Source: an uncultured Bacteroidaceae bacterium
GTDB taxonomy: Bacteria; Bacteroidota; Bacteroidia; Bacteroidales; Bacteroidaceae
NCBI GenBank assembly: GCA_904501945.1
Contig: CAJGCU010000044.1
Location: 1-18,825 of the forward strand
Direction of reading: 5' to 3'
Length of the DNA: 18,825 bases
Below are positions 1 to 6,827 of this stretch, piece after piece. Both the position numbers and the translations under genes were made by a program. Within the stretch, counting starts at the first letter, position 1. Every line of letters starts with the position of its first letter. The notes under the pieces were generated by a model. The model was not told where the DNA came from. It did no database searches and worked only from the letters and a program-made list of their open reading frames with translations.

Positions 1-1074
1 CGTTTTGCGCATGAGATTTCCGAATGGGAACTTGCGGGGGTCGTCTTTTGTGGCTTGTATCTTGTCTGCATCTTTGTTTACTTTCATCGAACGGAATTTG
101 AAGCACTTGAATACTTTTCCGTCCAATCCTGTTCTTTCTTGCTTGAAGAAAACAGGGCCAGGAGACTGAATCTTGATGAAGATGGCCACAAGGATGTAAA
201 TCCATGGGAATACCAATAAGAGGACAAGGCCTGAGAAAATGAGGTCAAAAATTCTTTTGGCGAATTGGTTCCATGCGCTTCTTAAAGGCTCTTCGCGGCG
301 CGCAATAATTGGAATGTTTTCTTTGAAAGAAACAGTCATGCTGCCTTTGAACACATCTATGGCAGGAATATAGAAGAAACGAATCAGGTGGTTGTCGCAG
401 AATTTGCTGATCATATTGATTGTCTCTTGCTGTTCTTTTGGGAAATAACCGTAGATTTCATTGATGCCTTCGTGGGTTGCGAGCCATCCATAGATGTCTC
501 CCACGCTTCCTAGGCGCAAGTCTTTGAAACCCTTCTGGCTGCATTCTCCGTCATAAAATACACCTGCGATGTTGTAGCCATATTCAGGGTTGTCCAAAAT
601 CTTGTAAAGTTCATACATGGTAGGTTCATTTCCGATCAATACGACTGACTTCTGGTTGTGGTTGTTCGCGCGAAGATTCTTGATAATAATTCGAAGAATG
701 GAACGTTCACCAAGCAAGAAAAGGCCGTAGACTAATATGGAAAGGAACAAGAATAGGAGAGAGACGCTTTCTTGGGAATGTGTGATGAGCGTTACCAGCG
801 AGATGAAGAGAAGCATCATGGAGCAAGTTGAGATGATGCGTGATGCAACAGATTCCCATTTTACTAATCTAGTTTGGATAATTGAAGGGTAGATGCTGAA
901 GCTGGCGATAAAGCAGATTGCATAGGTTGTGATGAGCCATGGCAGGCTGCTAATGCTCTCTATTGTTTCAGGGCTTACCCAGCCCATAAAATGGTAAAAT
1001 CCAAAAACAACAGCAACCAGTAATATGAGGTCAATGACAAGAATGCCAAATTGAAGATTTTTTTCTGTTCCCAT
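1..1074 (-). CDS. Polyprenyl-phosphate sugar-1-phosphate transferase (WcaJ-type), 3' part cut by window edge
   Basis: This enzyme would transfer a sugar-1-phosphate from a nucleotide sugar to undecaprenyl phosphate at the inner membrane, the first step of exopolysaccharide or capsule repeat-unit synthesis. The reading frame is open for about 358 codons and runs off the left edge, so the C-terminal catalytic part is missing. Four hydrophobic segments (about residues 11-30, 43-62, 80-98, 104-122) are followed by a Rossmann-like soluble part (SVVLIGNEPTMYEL, near 144-157). A fifth membrane segment (about 276-301) leads into IKIQSPGPVFFKQERTG and FKCFKFRSM, the hallmark start of the bacterial sugar transferase domain. 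The family's usual length is about 460 residues, so roughly 100 are lost. The ATG at 1074 is the only start that gives the full first membrane segment. Sugar specificity (glucose or galactose) cannot be told. It points away from the rest of the window, and an exopolysaccharide cluster probably continues to the left (inference). Confidence 0.93.
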   Translation of the reverse strand, partial: MGTEKNLQFGILVIDLILLVAVVFGFYHFMGWVSPETIESISSLPWLITTYAICFIASFSIYPSIIQTRLVKWESVASRIISTCSMMLLFISLVTLITHSQESVSLLFLFLSILVYGLFLLGERSILRIIIKNLRANNHNQKSVVLIGNEPTMYELYKILDNPEYGYNIAGVFYDGECSQKGFKDLRLGSVGDIYGWLATHEGINEIYGYFPKEQQETINMISKFCDNHLIRFFYIPAIDVFKGSMTVSFKENIPIIARREEPLRSAWNQFAKRIFDLIFSGLVLLLVFPWIYILVAIFIKIQSPGPVFFKQERTGLDGKVFKCFKFRSMKVNKDADKIQATKDDPRKFPFGNLMRKT

Positions 1075-1165
1075 TTTCTATGCTTGTTTTTCAGCAGTCT
1101 GTAATTAAGAATAAGTTTGAGTAAATGCTGCTATGCAGACTTTCCACTCCTGAGAGTTCTTTATG

Positions 1166-1200
1166 CAAAGTTACACATATTTTTTAATAAAAAGAACAAA
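1166..1200 (-). promoter_or_regulatory. Bacteroidetes-type promoter for the sugar transferase gene
   Basis: Read on the minus strand, TAACTTTG at 1173-1166 matches the Bacteroidetes -7 consensus TAnnTTTG exactly. A TTTG lies at 1200-1197, but the spacing is 23 nt, longer than the usual 19-21, so the -33 element is uncertain. The predicted start is near 1160, giving a leader of about 85 nt before the ATG at 1074. A short inverted repeat (TTGAC, 4 nt, GTCAA; 1230-1243) sits about 30 bp upstream of the -33 and could be an operator, but it is too short to rely on. Confidence 0.6.
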
Positions 1201-1340
1201 ACTCGTTTTTATTTCATTAAATTTCATTTTTGACATGCGTCAAGGGGGCAAATGCTTCTGTAGGGCCTTCCTTTTCTTCTCTTGGATACAAATGCCAATC
1301 GTTCGATTCCTGTTCTTTTGACTTTTTTATGTTGCGCTTG

Positions 1341-1380
1341 TTATCGTAATTACGTTGCCCCTTTTATCGTAATTACGTTG
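1341..1380. repeat. Two 17-bp direct repeats, each holding a 10-bp palindrome
   Basis: TTATCGTAATTACGTTG occurs at 1341-1357 and again, identically, at 1364-1380, a 23-bp period of about two helical turns. Each copy contains the perfect palindrome CGTAATTACG (1345-1354 and 1368-1377). Repeated palindromes on the same DNA face are typical of cooperative binding by a dimeric regulator. The pair lies in the 650-bp gap between the divergent sugar transferase and CNNM genes, about 150-170 bp upstream of the CNNM promoter and farther from the other promoter. The regulator is unknown. Confidence 0.55.
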
Positions 1381-1484
1381 TAGAGTGTGGCTCTTTGTCG
1401 GTTCAAGTAGCAAAAGAAGAGCTTGCATTTGAGTGCGCGAAACGACAGATGGAGTTTGCAAAACGTATAAATTTGTCTAAATAA

Positions 1485-1515
1485 TTTTTAAAATGAAAAA
1501 ATATCTGTAACTTTG
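1485..1515 (+). promoter_or_regulatory. Bacteroidetes-type promoter for the CNNM-tcdA operon
   Basis: TAACTTTG at 1508-1515 matches the -7 consensus TAnnTTTG. The -33 position, 19 nt upstream (1485-1488), reads TTTT rather than TTTG. The predicted start is near 1520, giving a leader of about 205 nt before the ATG at 1726. That is long for this phylum and includes a possible leader ORF (1629-1718) and a weak hairpin. Confidence 0.6.
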
Positions 1516-1628
1516 CAGCACTTTACGAGTTTTGGTACTTAAAAACAGATAGGCAAGGTTCATTGGGCTCGTTGGTGCGGTTTTTTCGCTAACAGCGGAA
1601 AGGCCAAGATTAAACTAATTCAATTAAA

Positions 1629-1718
1629 ATGGAATCAGACAGTTATCCGGCGGAAAGCTGTAGCCGCATTTTTCAAAAAAATACAGCCGACTTTTTATTA
1701 ACGACTACAAACAAATAG
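1629..1718 (+). CDS. Possible 29-residue leader ORF upstream of the CNNM gene
   Basis: An ATG at 1629 opens a frame of 29 codons (peptide begins MESDSYPAESCSRIF) ending at TAG 1716-1718, seven bases before the ATG of the CNNM gene. The peptide resembles nothing I recognise, and no clear ribosome binding site precedes it. Its coding stretch contains GCTGTA (1657-1662), which can pair with TACAGC (1682-1687) just before a CTTTTTATT tract. It also contains a competing short pairing, CGGC upstream with GCCG at 1663-1666. This could be a leader peptide that controls or translationally couples to the Mg/Co-type transporter gene, or an ORF arising by chance. Only position and spacing support it. Confidence 0.25.
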   Translation: MESDSYPAESCSRIFQKNTADFLLTTTNK

Positions 1719-1725
1719 CCTCATC

Positions 1726-2805
1726 ATGGATTCGCAGATATCGCTTTTGCTAACTTATATGATGCTGGCGTTAGTCGTTTCAGCATTCTGTTCTTTTCTT
1801 GAAGCAACAATACTTTCTACCCCGATGTCATACATCACCACCCTTGAAACACAGGGGGTGAAAGGCTGGCAGCTCTTGAAGCAATATAAGACCAACATCG
1901 ACCGTCCCATATCGGCTATTCTCATTATCAATACGATTGCCAATACTGTTGGTGCGTCATTAGTGGGTTCGCAAGCGGCAGGTTATGCGGCAACACATTT
2001 TTCTGCTTCAGAAGAAACTAGTTTGTTTGTCGGAATCGTGTCGGCTTTGTTTACGCTTTTGATTTTGGTTTTCTCAGAAATACTTCCTAAGACCATAGCA
2101 ACTGCTTACTGGCGCCGATTTGCTATTCCTGCCAGCAAGGCAATTCGTGTTTATATTGCTATTACTTATGGATTGGTTGTTCTTTTGGAGAAGATGACTC
2201 GTACCGTGAGCTCTAAATCAACTCAGGAGTCGGTTACTCGTGATGAGGTGGCAGCGCTTGTTACGGTGGGAACTCAAGAAGGTGTGCTTGAAAAGAAGGA
2301 AAACCGCATGATTCAGCATCTGCTCAAGCTTGACAGCATCACGGCTCACGAGATTATGACGCCAAGCGTTGTGGTTTCTATGGCAGAAGAGGGAATGACA
2401 CTTCGTGAATTTTACAATGACGAAGAGTTTAAGAACCACTCTCGTATTCCTGTATATAAAGGAGAAGAAAGTGACTACATCACTGGATATGTATTGCGCC
2501 AGGAAGTCCTAGAACGCTTGGCTGAAGATAAATTCGACGTTAAACTTGGCGACTTGGCTCGTCCTATCCTCTCTTTTTCTGAAGGTGAAGATGTCTCTGA
2601 TATTTGGGAGAAACTTCTTGAAAAGAAAGAGCATATTTCTATTATTATCGATGAATACGGCTGTTTCCGTGGCATCGTGACGCTTGAAGATGTCATTGAG
2701 ACCATGCTTGGCTTTGAGATTGTGGATGAGAAGGACGAAGTGGTTGATATGCAGGAACTTGCTAAGGAACAATGGAAACAAATGCAGAAAGAACTGCACA
2801 AGTGA
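1726..2805 (+). CDS. CNNM/CorC-family transmembrane protein with paired CBS domains
   Basis: This is an inner-membrane protein of the CNNM (DUF21, 'hemolysin-like') family, whose members move or regulate Mg2+ and related divalent cations. The N-terminal half (about residues 1-150) holds several hydrophobic helices with the family's conserved patches: CSFLEATILS with its Ser near residue 23, NTIANTVGAS near 69, and FSEILPKTIA near 121. A CBS pair follows, from TAHEIMTPSVVV near residue 205 to GIVTLEDVIETMLG near 320; such pairs usually bind adenine nucleotides in the cytoplasm. At 359 residues it ends soon after the CBS pair, so the C-terminal CorC_HlyC domain of longer homologues is absent. 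The stop TGA overlaps the ATG of tcdA, so the two are probably cotranscribed. The fold is clear; the ion transported is inferred from the family. Confidence 0.93.
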   Translation: MDSQISLLLTYMMLALVVSAFCSFLEATILSTPMSYITTLETQGVKGWQLLKQYKTNIDRPISAILIINTIANTVGASLVGSQAAGYAATHFSASEETSLFVGIVSALFTLLILVFSEILPKTIATAYWRRFAIPASKAIRVYIAITYGLVVLLEKMTRTVSSKSTQESVTRDEVAALVTVGTQEGVLEKKENRMIQHLLKLDSITAHEIMTPSVVVSMAEEGMTLREFYNDEEFKNHSRIPVYKGEESDYITGYVLRQEVLERLAEDKFDVKLGDLARPILSFSEGEDVSDIWEKLLEKKEHISIIIDEYGCFRGIVTLEDVIETMLGFEIVDEKDEVVDMQELAKEQWKQMQKELHK

Positions 2806-3545
2806 TGAACGAGGATATTTTCAGCAGAGAAACTTTGTTGGTTGGCGCAGAGGTGATGACAGCTATAGCAGCGAAGAAAGTAATCATCTTTGGAGTTGGC
2901 GGCGTAGGTTCCTGGTGTGCAGAAAGCCTTGTTCGTTCAGGCATTAAACATTTAACCATCGTCGATTCAGACGTTGTATGTATTACAAATGTGAATCGTC
3001 AGTTGATGGCTACGACCAAGACGATTGGCAGGGCTAAAGTTGATGTGCTCAAAGACCGATTGCTTGATATCAATCCGTTGGTACAAATCAATGCGATTCA
3101 AGGCATATATAGCGAAGAAACTTCAGCATCGTTCAATCTTTCTTCTTATGATTGCATCATCGATGCTATTGATTCTCTGAAAGATAAGGAAAATCTTATA
3201 CTTGAGGCGACAAAGACAGATGCAATCCTCTATTCTTCTATGGGAGCGGCTTTGAAGATGGATGCCACAAAGATTCAAGTTGCCGAATTCTGGAAAGTGA
3301 AAGGTTGTCCACTAGCTGCGGCTCTTCGTCGTAAATTTCGCCACAGCAAGAATTTCCCTTCAAAAAAGTTTAAGTGCGTTTTTAGCGAAGAACTCCTTCA
3401 GAACAAAGATACTCTACCTTTGCCTATGAATGATTCGCAAAAACGCCCTAATGGCACGGTGGCTCATGCGACGGCCATTTTTGGCTTCATGCTTGCAGGG
3501 ATACTTATTCAAGACATATATGAAGCATATTCCGCTAAGCAATGA
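2805..3545 (+). CDS. tcdA: tRNA threonylcarbamoyladenosine dehydratase
   Basis: TcdA (CsdL/YgdL) is an E1-like enzyme that uses ATP to dehydrate t6A at position 37 of tRNAs into the cyclic form ct6A. The product is 246 residues, near the E. coli homologue in size. FSRETLLVGAEVM near the N-terminus matches the family start. VIIFGVGGVGSWCAESLVRSGI (about residues 27-48, key GxGGxG) is the ATP-binding loop. DSDVVCITNVNRQL and IDAIDSLKDKENL are ThiF-fold motifs. GCPLAAALRRKFR is the later conserved stretch. The frame is open upstream to an ATG at 2772, but I chose the ATG at 2805. It fits the family N-terminus, and its A is the last base of the preceding TGA (TGATG overlap), implying translational coupling with the CNNM gene. 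Confidence 0.93.
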   Translation: MNEDIFSRETLLVGAEVMTAIAAKKVIIFGVGGVGSWCAESLVRSGIKHLTIVDSDVVCITNVNRQLMATTKTIGRAKVDVLKDRLLDINPLVQINAIQGIYSEETSASFNLSSYDCIIDAIDSLKDKENLILEATKTDAILYSSMGAALKMDATKIQVAEFWKVKGCPLAAALRRKFRHSKNFPSKKFKCVFSEELLQNKDTLPLPMNDSQKRPNGTVAHATAIFGFMLAGILIQDIYEAYSAKQ

Positions 3546-3549
3546 TTCG

Positions 3550-3607
3550 CTATAAAATCGATGTGCCCCACATCGATTAAACGGAGTGGGGCACATCGAT
3601 TTTATAG
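3550..3607. terminator. Bidirectional intrinsic terminator between tcdA and the DUF721 gene
   Basis: Arms at 3550-3571 and 3586-3607 are perfectly complementary over 22 bp, with a 14-nt loop, in the gap between two convergent genes. The outer end is A/T-rich (TATAAAA / TTTTATA), so each strand has a U-rich side, though neither has a long uninterrupted U-tract. The loop carries a third copy of the arm motif: CACATCGATT at 3569-3578 can pair instead with AATCGATGTG at 3556-3565, giving a smaller 10-bp hairpin with a 3-nt loop that excludes the large one. Confidence 0.8.
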
Positions 3608-3648
3608 TATCTGAAAAACTTTTTCACTATTGTTCGCGAAAAAAATAT

Positions 3649-3939
3649 TTAGTGGAATTGTATGTCTTCGATGACTTGCGCACCTACGTGTTCATTAAGC
3701 CTGCGCGCTAAGGCGCGATGCTCCATCAGAAGATTTTGTTTGATAGCAGGTGACGTAATATGTATGTGCAAGGTTTGATTCTTGACGAAAATGTTGCTGG
3801 TATAACGCTGGATCCCTGCACCCATCACTTCTCCCCACGCCTCTACGATACGGTGCTGATAATAAGGCGTTTCGATGCCGTTTAATCGCATGAACTGGCG
3901 TATTACATCGCCGATTTGTTCTGTGTTCTTTTTTCTCAT
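3649..3939 (-). CDS. DUF721 / DciA-like protein
   Basis: A small protein of 96 residues with the DUF721 (DciA-like) pattern: a helical N-terminus (IGDVIRQFMRLNGIETPYY) and then IVEAWGEVMGAGIQRYTSNIFVKNQTLHIHITSPAIKQNLLM, the W-x-x-V-x-G and strand pattern typical of the family. DciA proteins load or regulate the replicative helicase in bacteria lacking DnaC, and short Bacteroidetes members often lie beside recF. It starts one base after the recF stop (TGA, A, ATG), so it is almost surely cotranslated with recF. The family is clear; a helicase-loading role in this organism is inference. Confidence 0.85.
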   Translation of the reverse strand: MRKKNTEQIGDVIRQFMRLNGIETPYYQHRIVEAWGEVMGAGIQRYTSNIFVKNQTLHIHITSPAIKQNLLMEHRALARRLNEHVGAQVIEDIQFH

Positions 3940-3940
3940 T

Positions 3941-5035
3941 TCAGTCGTGTATGTTGCCTGCTTCTACATGAAAAATCTTGTAGCAGCCTTGAGTGCGTTC
4001 TAGAATTTTGTCCAAGTTTTCTCTGTTGGTATCAGTGATGAAGATTTGTCCAAATGAATCTCCAGACACGATATTGACAATCTGTTCGACTCGCTGTGCG
4101 TCCAATTTGTCGAAAATGTCGTCAAGCAGGAGCAGGGGAGTGGTCTTGCTGCCTGTCCGTTTCAGGAAATCGAACTGGGCTAGTTTCAGAGAGATGATGT
4201 AGGTCTTGTTCTGTCCTTGCGAGCCTTCGCGCTTGATGGGGTAGCCATCGAGTGTCATTTCCAGATCGTCTTTGTGTATGCCATGCAGAGAATAGCCCAT
4301 GATGCGGTCTCGTGCCCTATCTTGCTGGATGACCTGAAGCAATGCCCCTCGCTGGCAGTGGCTGGTGTATTGCAGCCCGACTTGTTCGTTCCCTCCAGAA
4401 ATCTGTTGGTAAAAAAGCTGAAAGACTGGGATAAATTCTTCAATGAATTCTTTTCTTTTTTTATAGACGCACTCGCCTGTTTCTGCCATCATTTCTTCAA
4501 AAACGGAAATGATTTCCATGTTGGGTTCTTCTTCAGCCTTGAGCATGGCATTGCGTTGCTGTAGTGCCTTGTTGTAGGCGGATAGGGCTGCCATGTATTC
4601 AGCATCATATTGTGAAATGACAATGTCCATCAGACGCCTTCTGTCTTCGCTTCCTCCACTGATGATGAAAGAATCGTTTGGGGAGGCAATGATGAGCGGC
4701 AGTAAACCAATATGTTCGGTTAATTTTCTGTATTCCTTCTTGTTGCGTTTGACATGCTTCTTCTGATGAAGTCTCATTCCGATGGAAATTTCTTCTTCCA
4801 CTCCGTTGAGATCGTAGATGCCTTGAACCATCATCATTTCTTCACCATGGCGAACGTTTTGCGAATCAAGAGAACTTGCCATGCTTTTTGTAAGCGAGAG
4901 AAAATAGATGGAATCAAGAACATTGGTCTTTCCTTCTCCATTGTGGCCGACAAAGCAATTGATTTTTGGGGAAAAATCAAGTTCGGCTGTTGCGATGTTT
5001 CTATAGTTTAGTATCGTCAGTTTTTTCAGAATCAT
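3941..5035 (-). CDS. recF: DNA replication and repair protein RecF
   Basis: RecF is an SMC-like ATPase that binds gapped DNA and, with RecO and RecR, helps load RecA. The product is 364 residues, the usual length. The N-terminal MILKKLTILNYRNI is the canonical RecF start. GHNGEGKT (residues 30-37) is the Walker A motif. GSQGQNKTYIISLKLAQF near residue 300 fits the signature region. LLLLDDIFDKLD is Walker B followed by the D-loop. The frame is open to an ATG at 5062, but that start lies upstream of the predicted transcription start and adds nine residues foreign to the family, so I use 5035. The DUF721 gene follows after one base. No dnaN or gyrB is adjacent on either side. Confidence 0.96.
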   Translation of the reverse strand: MILKKLTILNYRNIATAELDFSPKINCFVGHNGEGKTNVLDSIYFLSLTKSMASSLDSQNVRHGEEMMMVQGIYDLNGVEEEISIGMRLHQKKHVKRNKKEYRKLTEHIGLLPLIIASPNDSFIISGGSEDRRRLMDIVISQYDAEYMAALSAYNKALQQRNAMLKAEEEPNMEIISVFEEMMAETGECVYKKRKEFIEEFIPVFQLFYQQISGGNEQVGLQYTSHCQRGALLQVIQQDRARDRIMGYSLHGIHKDDLEMTLDGYPIKREGSQGQNKTYIISLKLAQFDFLKRTGSKTTPLLLLDDIFDKLDAQRVEQIVNIVSGDSFGQIFITDTNRENLDKILERTQGCYKIFHVEAGNIHD

Positions 5036-5039
5036 GTTA

Positions 5040-5070
5040 CAAAGGTAATGTAAATAGGGCAAACGACAAA
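5040..5070 (-). promoter_or_regulatory. recF promoter abutting the start codon
   Basis: On the minus strand, TTTG (5070-5067), 19 nt, then TACCTTTG (5047-5040) match both Bacteroidetes promoter elements. The -7 element ends only four bases before the A of the recF ATG (5035). Transcription should therefore start at or within a few bases of the start codon, which predicts a leaderless or nearly leaderless recF mRNA. Confidence 0.7.
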
Positions 5071-5188
5071 ATTAAAATTGATTTTTTATTTTTGTTATCG
5101 AAATGTCTTTAATATTCTTAAAACTTGTCTGTTTTTATAACACATTCTCTTTAATTCTTTGCTGTGTGTCAATTTTCTTCAGAAAAAA

Positions 5189-5219
5189 GTTGTTACATCA
5201 TAATTATTTACTATTTTTG
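5189..5219 (+). promoter_or_regulatory. Promoter of tRNA-Gly
   Basis: GTTG (5189-5192), 19 nt, then TATTTTTG (5212-5219) fit the Bacteroidetes -33/-7 pattern with one -33 mismatch. The predicted start lies just before the tRNA 5' end at 5233, leaving a very short 5' leader for RNase P to remove. Confidence 0.65.
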
Positions 5220-5232
5220 CACTCGAAAATTT

Positions 5233-5305
5233 GCGGTAGTGGCTCAGTTGGTAGAGCATTGGCTTCCCAAGCCGAGGGTCGCGGGTTCGAGTCCCGTCTA
5301 CCGCT
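5233..5305 (+). tRNA. tRNA-Gly (anticodon CCC)
   Basis: All four arms can be drawn. The acceptor stem GCGGTAG pairs with CTACCGC (5298-5304), with discriminator U at 5305. The D arm is GCTC/GAGC with loop AGTTGGTA. The anticodon arm is TTGGC / GCCGA, one G-U or similar weak pair, with loop TTCCCAA giving anticodon CCC. The T arm is GCGGG / CCCGT with loop TTCGAGT. The 3' CCA is not encoded (TCA follows), so it must be added after transcription. It reads GGG codons. It has its own promoter and a hairpin with a T-tract downstream. Confidence 0.95.
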
Positions 5306-5319
5306 CAAAGGGAGAATCG

Positions 5320-5389
5320 GTTGTGCGGTTTTACGGTTTGAGGTTATACGGTTTTGTGCAACCAACCGTAAAACCGTACAGCGTTTTTT
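5320..5389 (+). terminator. Octamer-repeat hairpin with T-tract after tRNA-Gly
   Basis: Arms 5320-5338 and 5364-5382 pair over 19 bp (two G-U), with the core CGGTTTTACGGTT against AACCGTAAAACCG, and six T follow at 5384-5389. This has the form of an intrinsic terminator for the tRNA transcript. The left part is built from tandem 8-bp units of the type CGGTTNNN and the right arm from their complements, the same grammar as the element at 13712-13800. It therefore looks like one member of a dispersed intergenic repeat family used as a terminator. Confidence 0.7.
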
Positions 5390-5431
5390 CAATGCATATA
5401 ATGGATTTTAAATTAATAAAAAAAGAAGCGT

Positions 5432-6814
5432 ATGTTGTTGATGACATTGATTATTGTGGCTGTTATGTTGGTCGGTTTTTTCTTGATGACAACAGAACAG
5501 ATACATCACATCAATCGTGCCGCAGTTGCCATGGTGTGTGGTGTTATCGCATGGGTTCTCTATATGTTTAAGGGTGGAGAATTTATTCACTTGATGCATG
5601 GAGGGGAATTTGCAGAGTTTCAAGCAGGATTGGGGTTGACAGGAGACAGCCTGAAATATTTTGTGGCAGATCATATCGTAGCAAAGTACATAGGCGAGGC
5701 ATGTTCTGTCATCTTGTTTTTGATAGCCACAAATACGATTGTGGAGGTGCTTCACAACAATGGTGTGTTTGATTCACTGGTCGATTGGCTACGAATGCGT
5801 AATAGTCGTATTTTCTTGTGGATTATATCATTGCTGACCTTCGTGATTTCTGCTAATGTGGACAACTTGACGACGGTAGTGCTGATGATGAGTATCATTA
5901 CTCAGATTGTCCGTAACCATTATCAGCGTGTAATATATGTTTGTGCAATCATGGTGGCTGCATGTATGGGAGGATGTTTTACTGCTATTGGTGACATGAC
6001 GTCTGTAATGCTTTGGGTGCATGGTCTTATCACACCATCGGCTTATGCAACCGGCTTGTTTTTGCCTGCGTTTACTACCATGTGTGTATTTAATGTCCTG
6101 ATTGGTGCAAAGTTGCATGGTCGCGTAGAATTGTTTTCATCTATCTCTCGTTACAAGGGCGATGATTCTCCATGGGCATCATGGCAGAAGATTGCGCTGT
6201 TGATTCTGGGTATTGCGGGGTTGTGGTTCATTCCATCTTTCCATTATATGACAAAACTTCCTCCATTTCTTGGCTCCTTGACGGTGTTGGCATTAGTATG
6301 GGCGGTTGAAGGGCTTTTTAATCTTGAAAGAAATGGCAATGTTCTGCTTGTGCAGCGTCATCACTTCCGTAGTGCAGAGTTTATAGGTATGCGTCTCATT
6401 CTTTATTTTCTGGGTGTTTCCTTAGGTGTGGGAGCTTTGGCAGAATGTGGAGCTCTTGATTTTGTAGGTTGCTGGCTGGAAGATAACATTGATAATGTGT
6501 ATGTATATGGTATAGCAGTTGGAATCTTGTCGTCTGTAATGGACAATGTTCCTTTGATGATGGCGGGCATGAATCTGTTCCCATTGGACACGGCGGTTGG
6601 ATCTACTTCTGAATTTGTGCAAAATGGTATCTATTGGCAACTTTTGTCTTTTTGTTGTGCTAGTGGCGGTTGCTTGCTTTTTGTGGGCACATTGGCAGGA
6701 CAGGCTATTCTTGAGGTTGAGAAGATTCGATTAAAGTGGTATTTCCGTAATTATTTGTGGCGTGCTTTAGCGGCATGGGCAGCCGGTCTTGCAGTATTTT
6801 GGTTTACTCATTGA
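5432..6814 (+). CDS. nhaD: Na+/H+ antiporter, NhaD family
   Basis: A polytopic inner-membrane antiporter of 460 residues that exports Na+ (or Li+) in exchange for protons. The sequence is hydrophobic throughout, with about ten or more membrane spans. The two inverted ion-site motifs are SANVDNLTTVVLM (residues 140-152, Asp 144) and SSVMDNVPLMMAG (near 375). AIGDMTSVMLWVHGLIT (near 185-201) is another conserved NhaD block. The ATG at 5432 puts the first hydrophobic helix at the N-terminus, as expected. No clear separate promoter is seen between the tRNA terminator and this start. pfkA begins 13 bases after its stop, so they may form one transcript. Confidence 0.93.
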   Translation: MLLMTLIIVAVMLVGFFLMTTEQIHHINRAAVAMVCGVIAWVLYMFKGGEFIHLMHGGEFAEFQAGLGLTGDSLKYFVADHIVAKYIGEACSVILFLIATNTIVEVLHNNGVFDSLVDWLRMRNSRIFLWIISLLTFVISANVDNLTTVVLMMSIITQIVRNHYQRVIYVCAIMVAACMGGCFTAIGDMTSVMLWVHGLITPSAYATGLFLPAFTTMCVFNVLIGAKLHGRVELFSSISRYKGDDSPWASWQKIALLILGIAGLWFIPSFHYMTKLPPFLGSLTVLALVWAVEGLFNLERNGNVLLVQRHHFRSAEFIGMRLILYFLGVSLGVGALAECGALDFVGCWLEDNIDNVYVYGIAVGILSSVMDNVPLMMAGMNLFPLDTAVGSTSEFVQNGIYWQLLSFCCASGGCLLFVGTLAGQAILEVEKIRLKWYFRNYLWRALAAWAAGLAVFWFTH

Positions 6815-6827
6815 ATTTAAGAAGGTG

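Noticed and set aside
1075..1725. Looked for a small gene or mobile element remnant in the 650-bp gap
   Set aside because: Apart from promoters, paired repeats and the possible leader ORF there is no transposase-like ORF or terminal inverted repeat.
5164..5571. Plus-strand ORF of 135 codons spanning the tRNA
   Set aside because: It reads through tRNA-Gly, its terminator and the first part of nhaD in another frame; no family resemblance.
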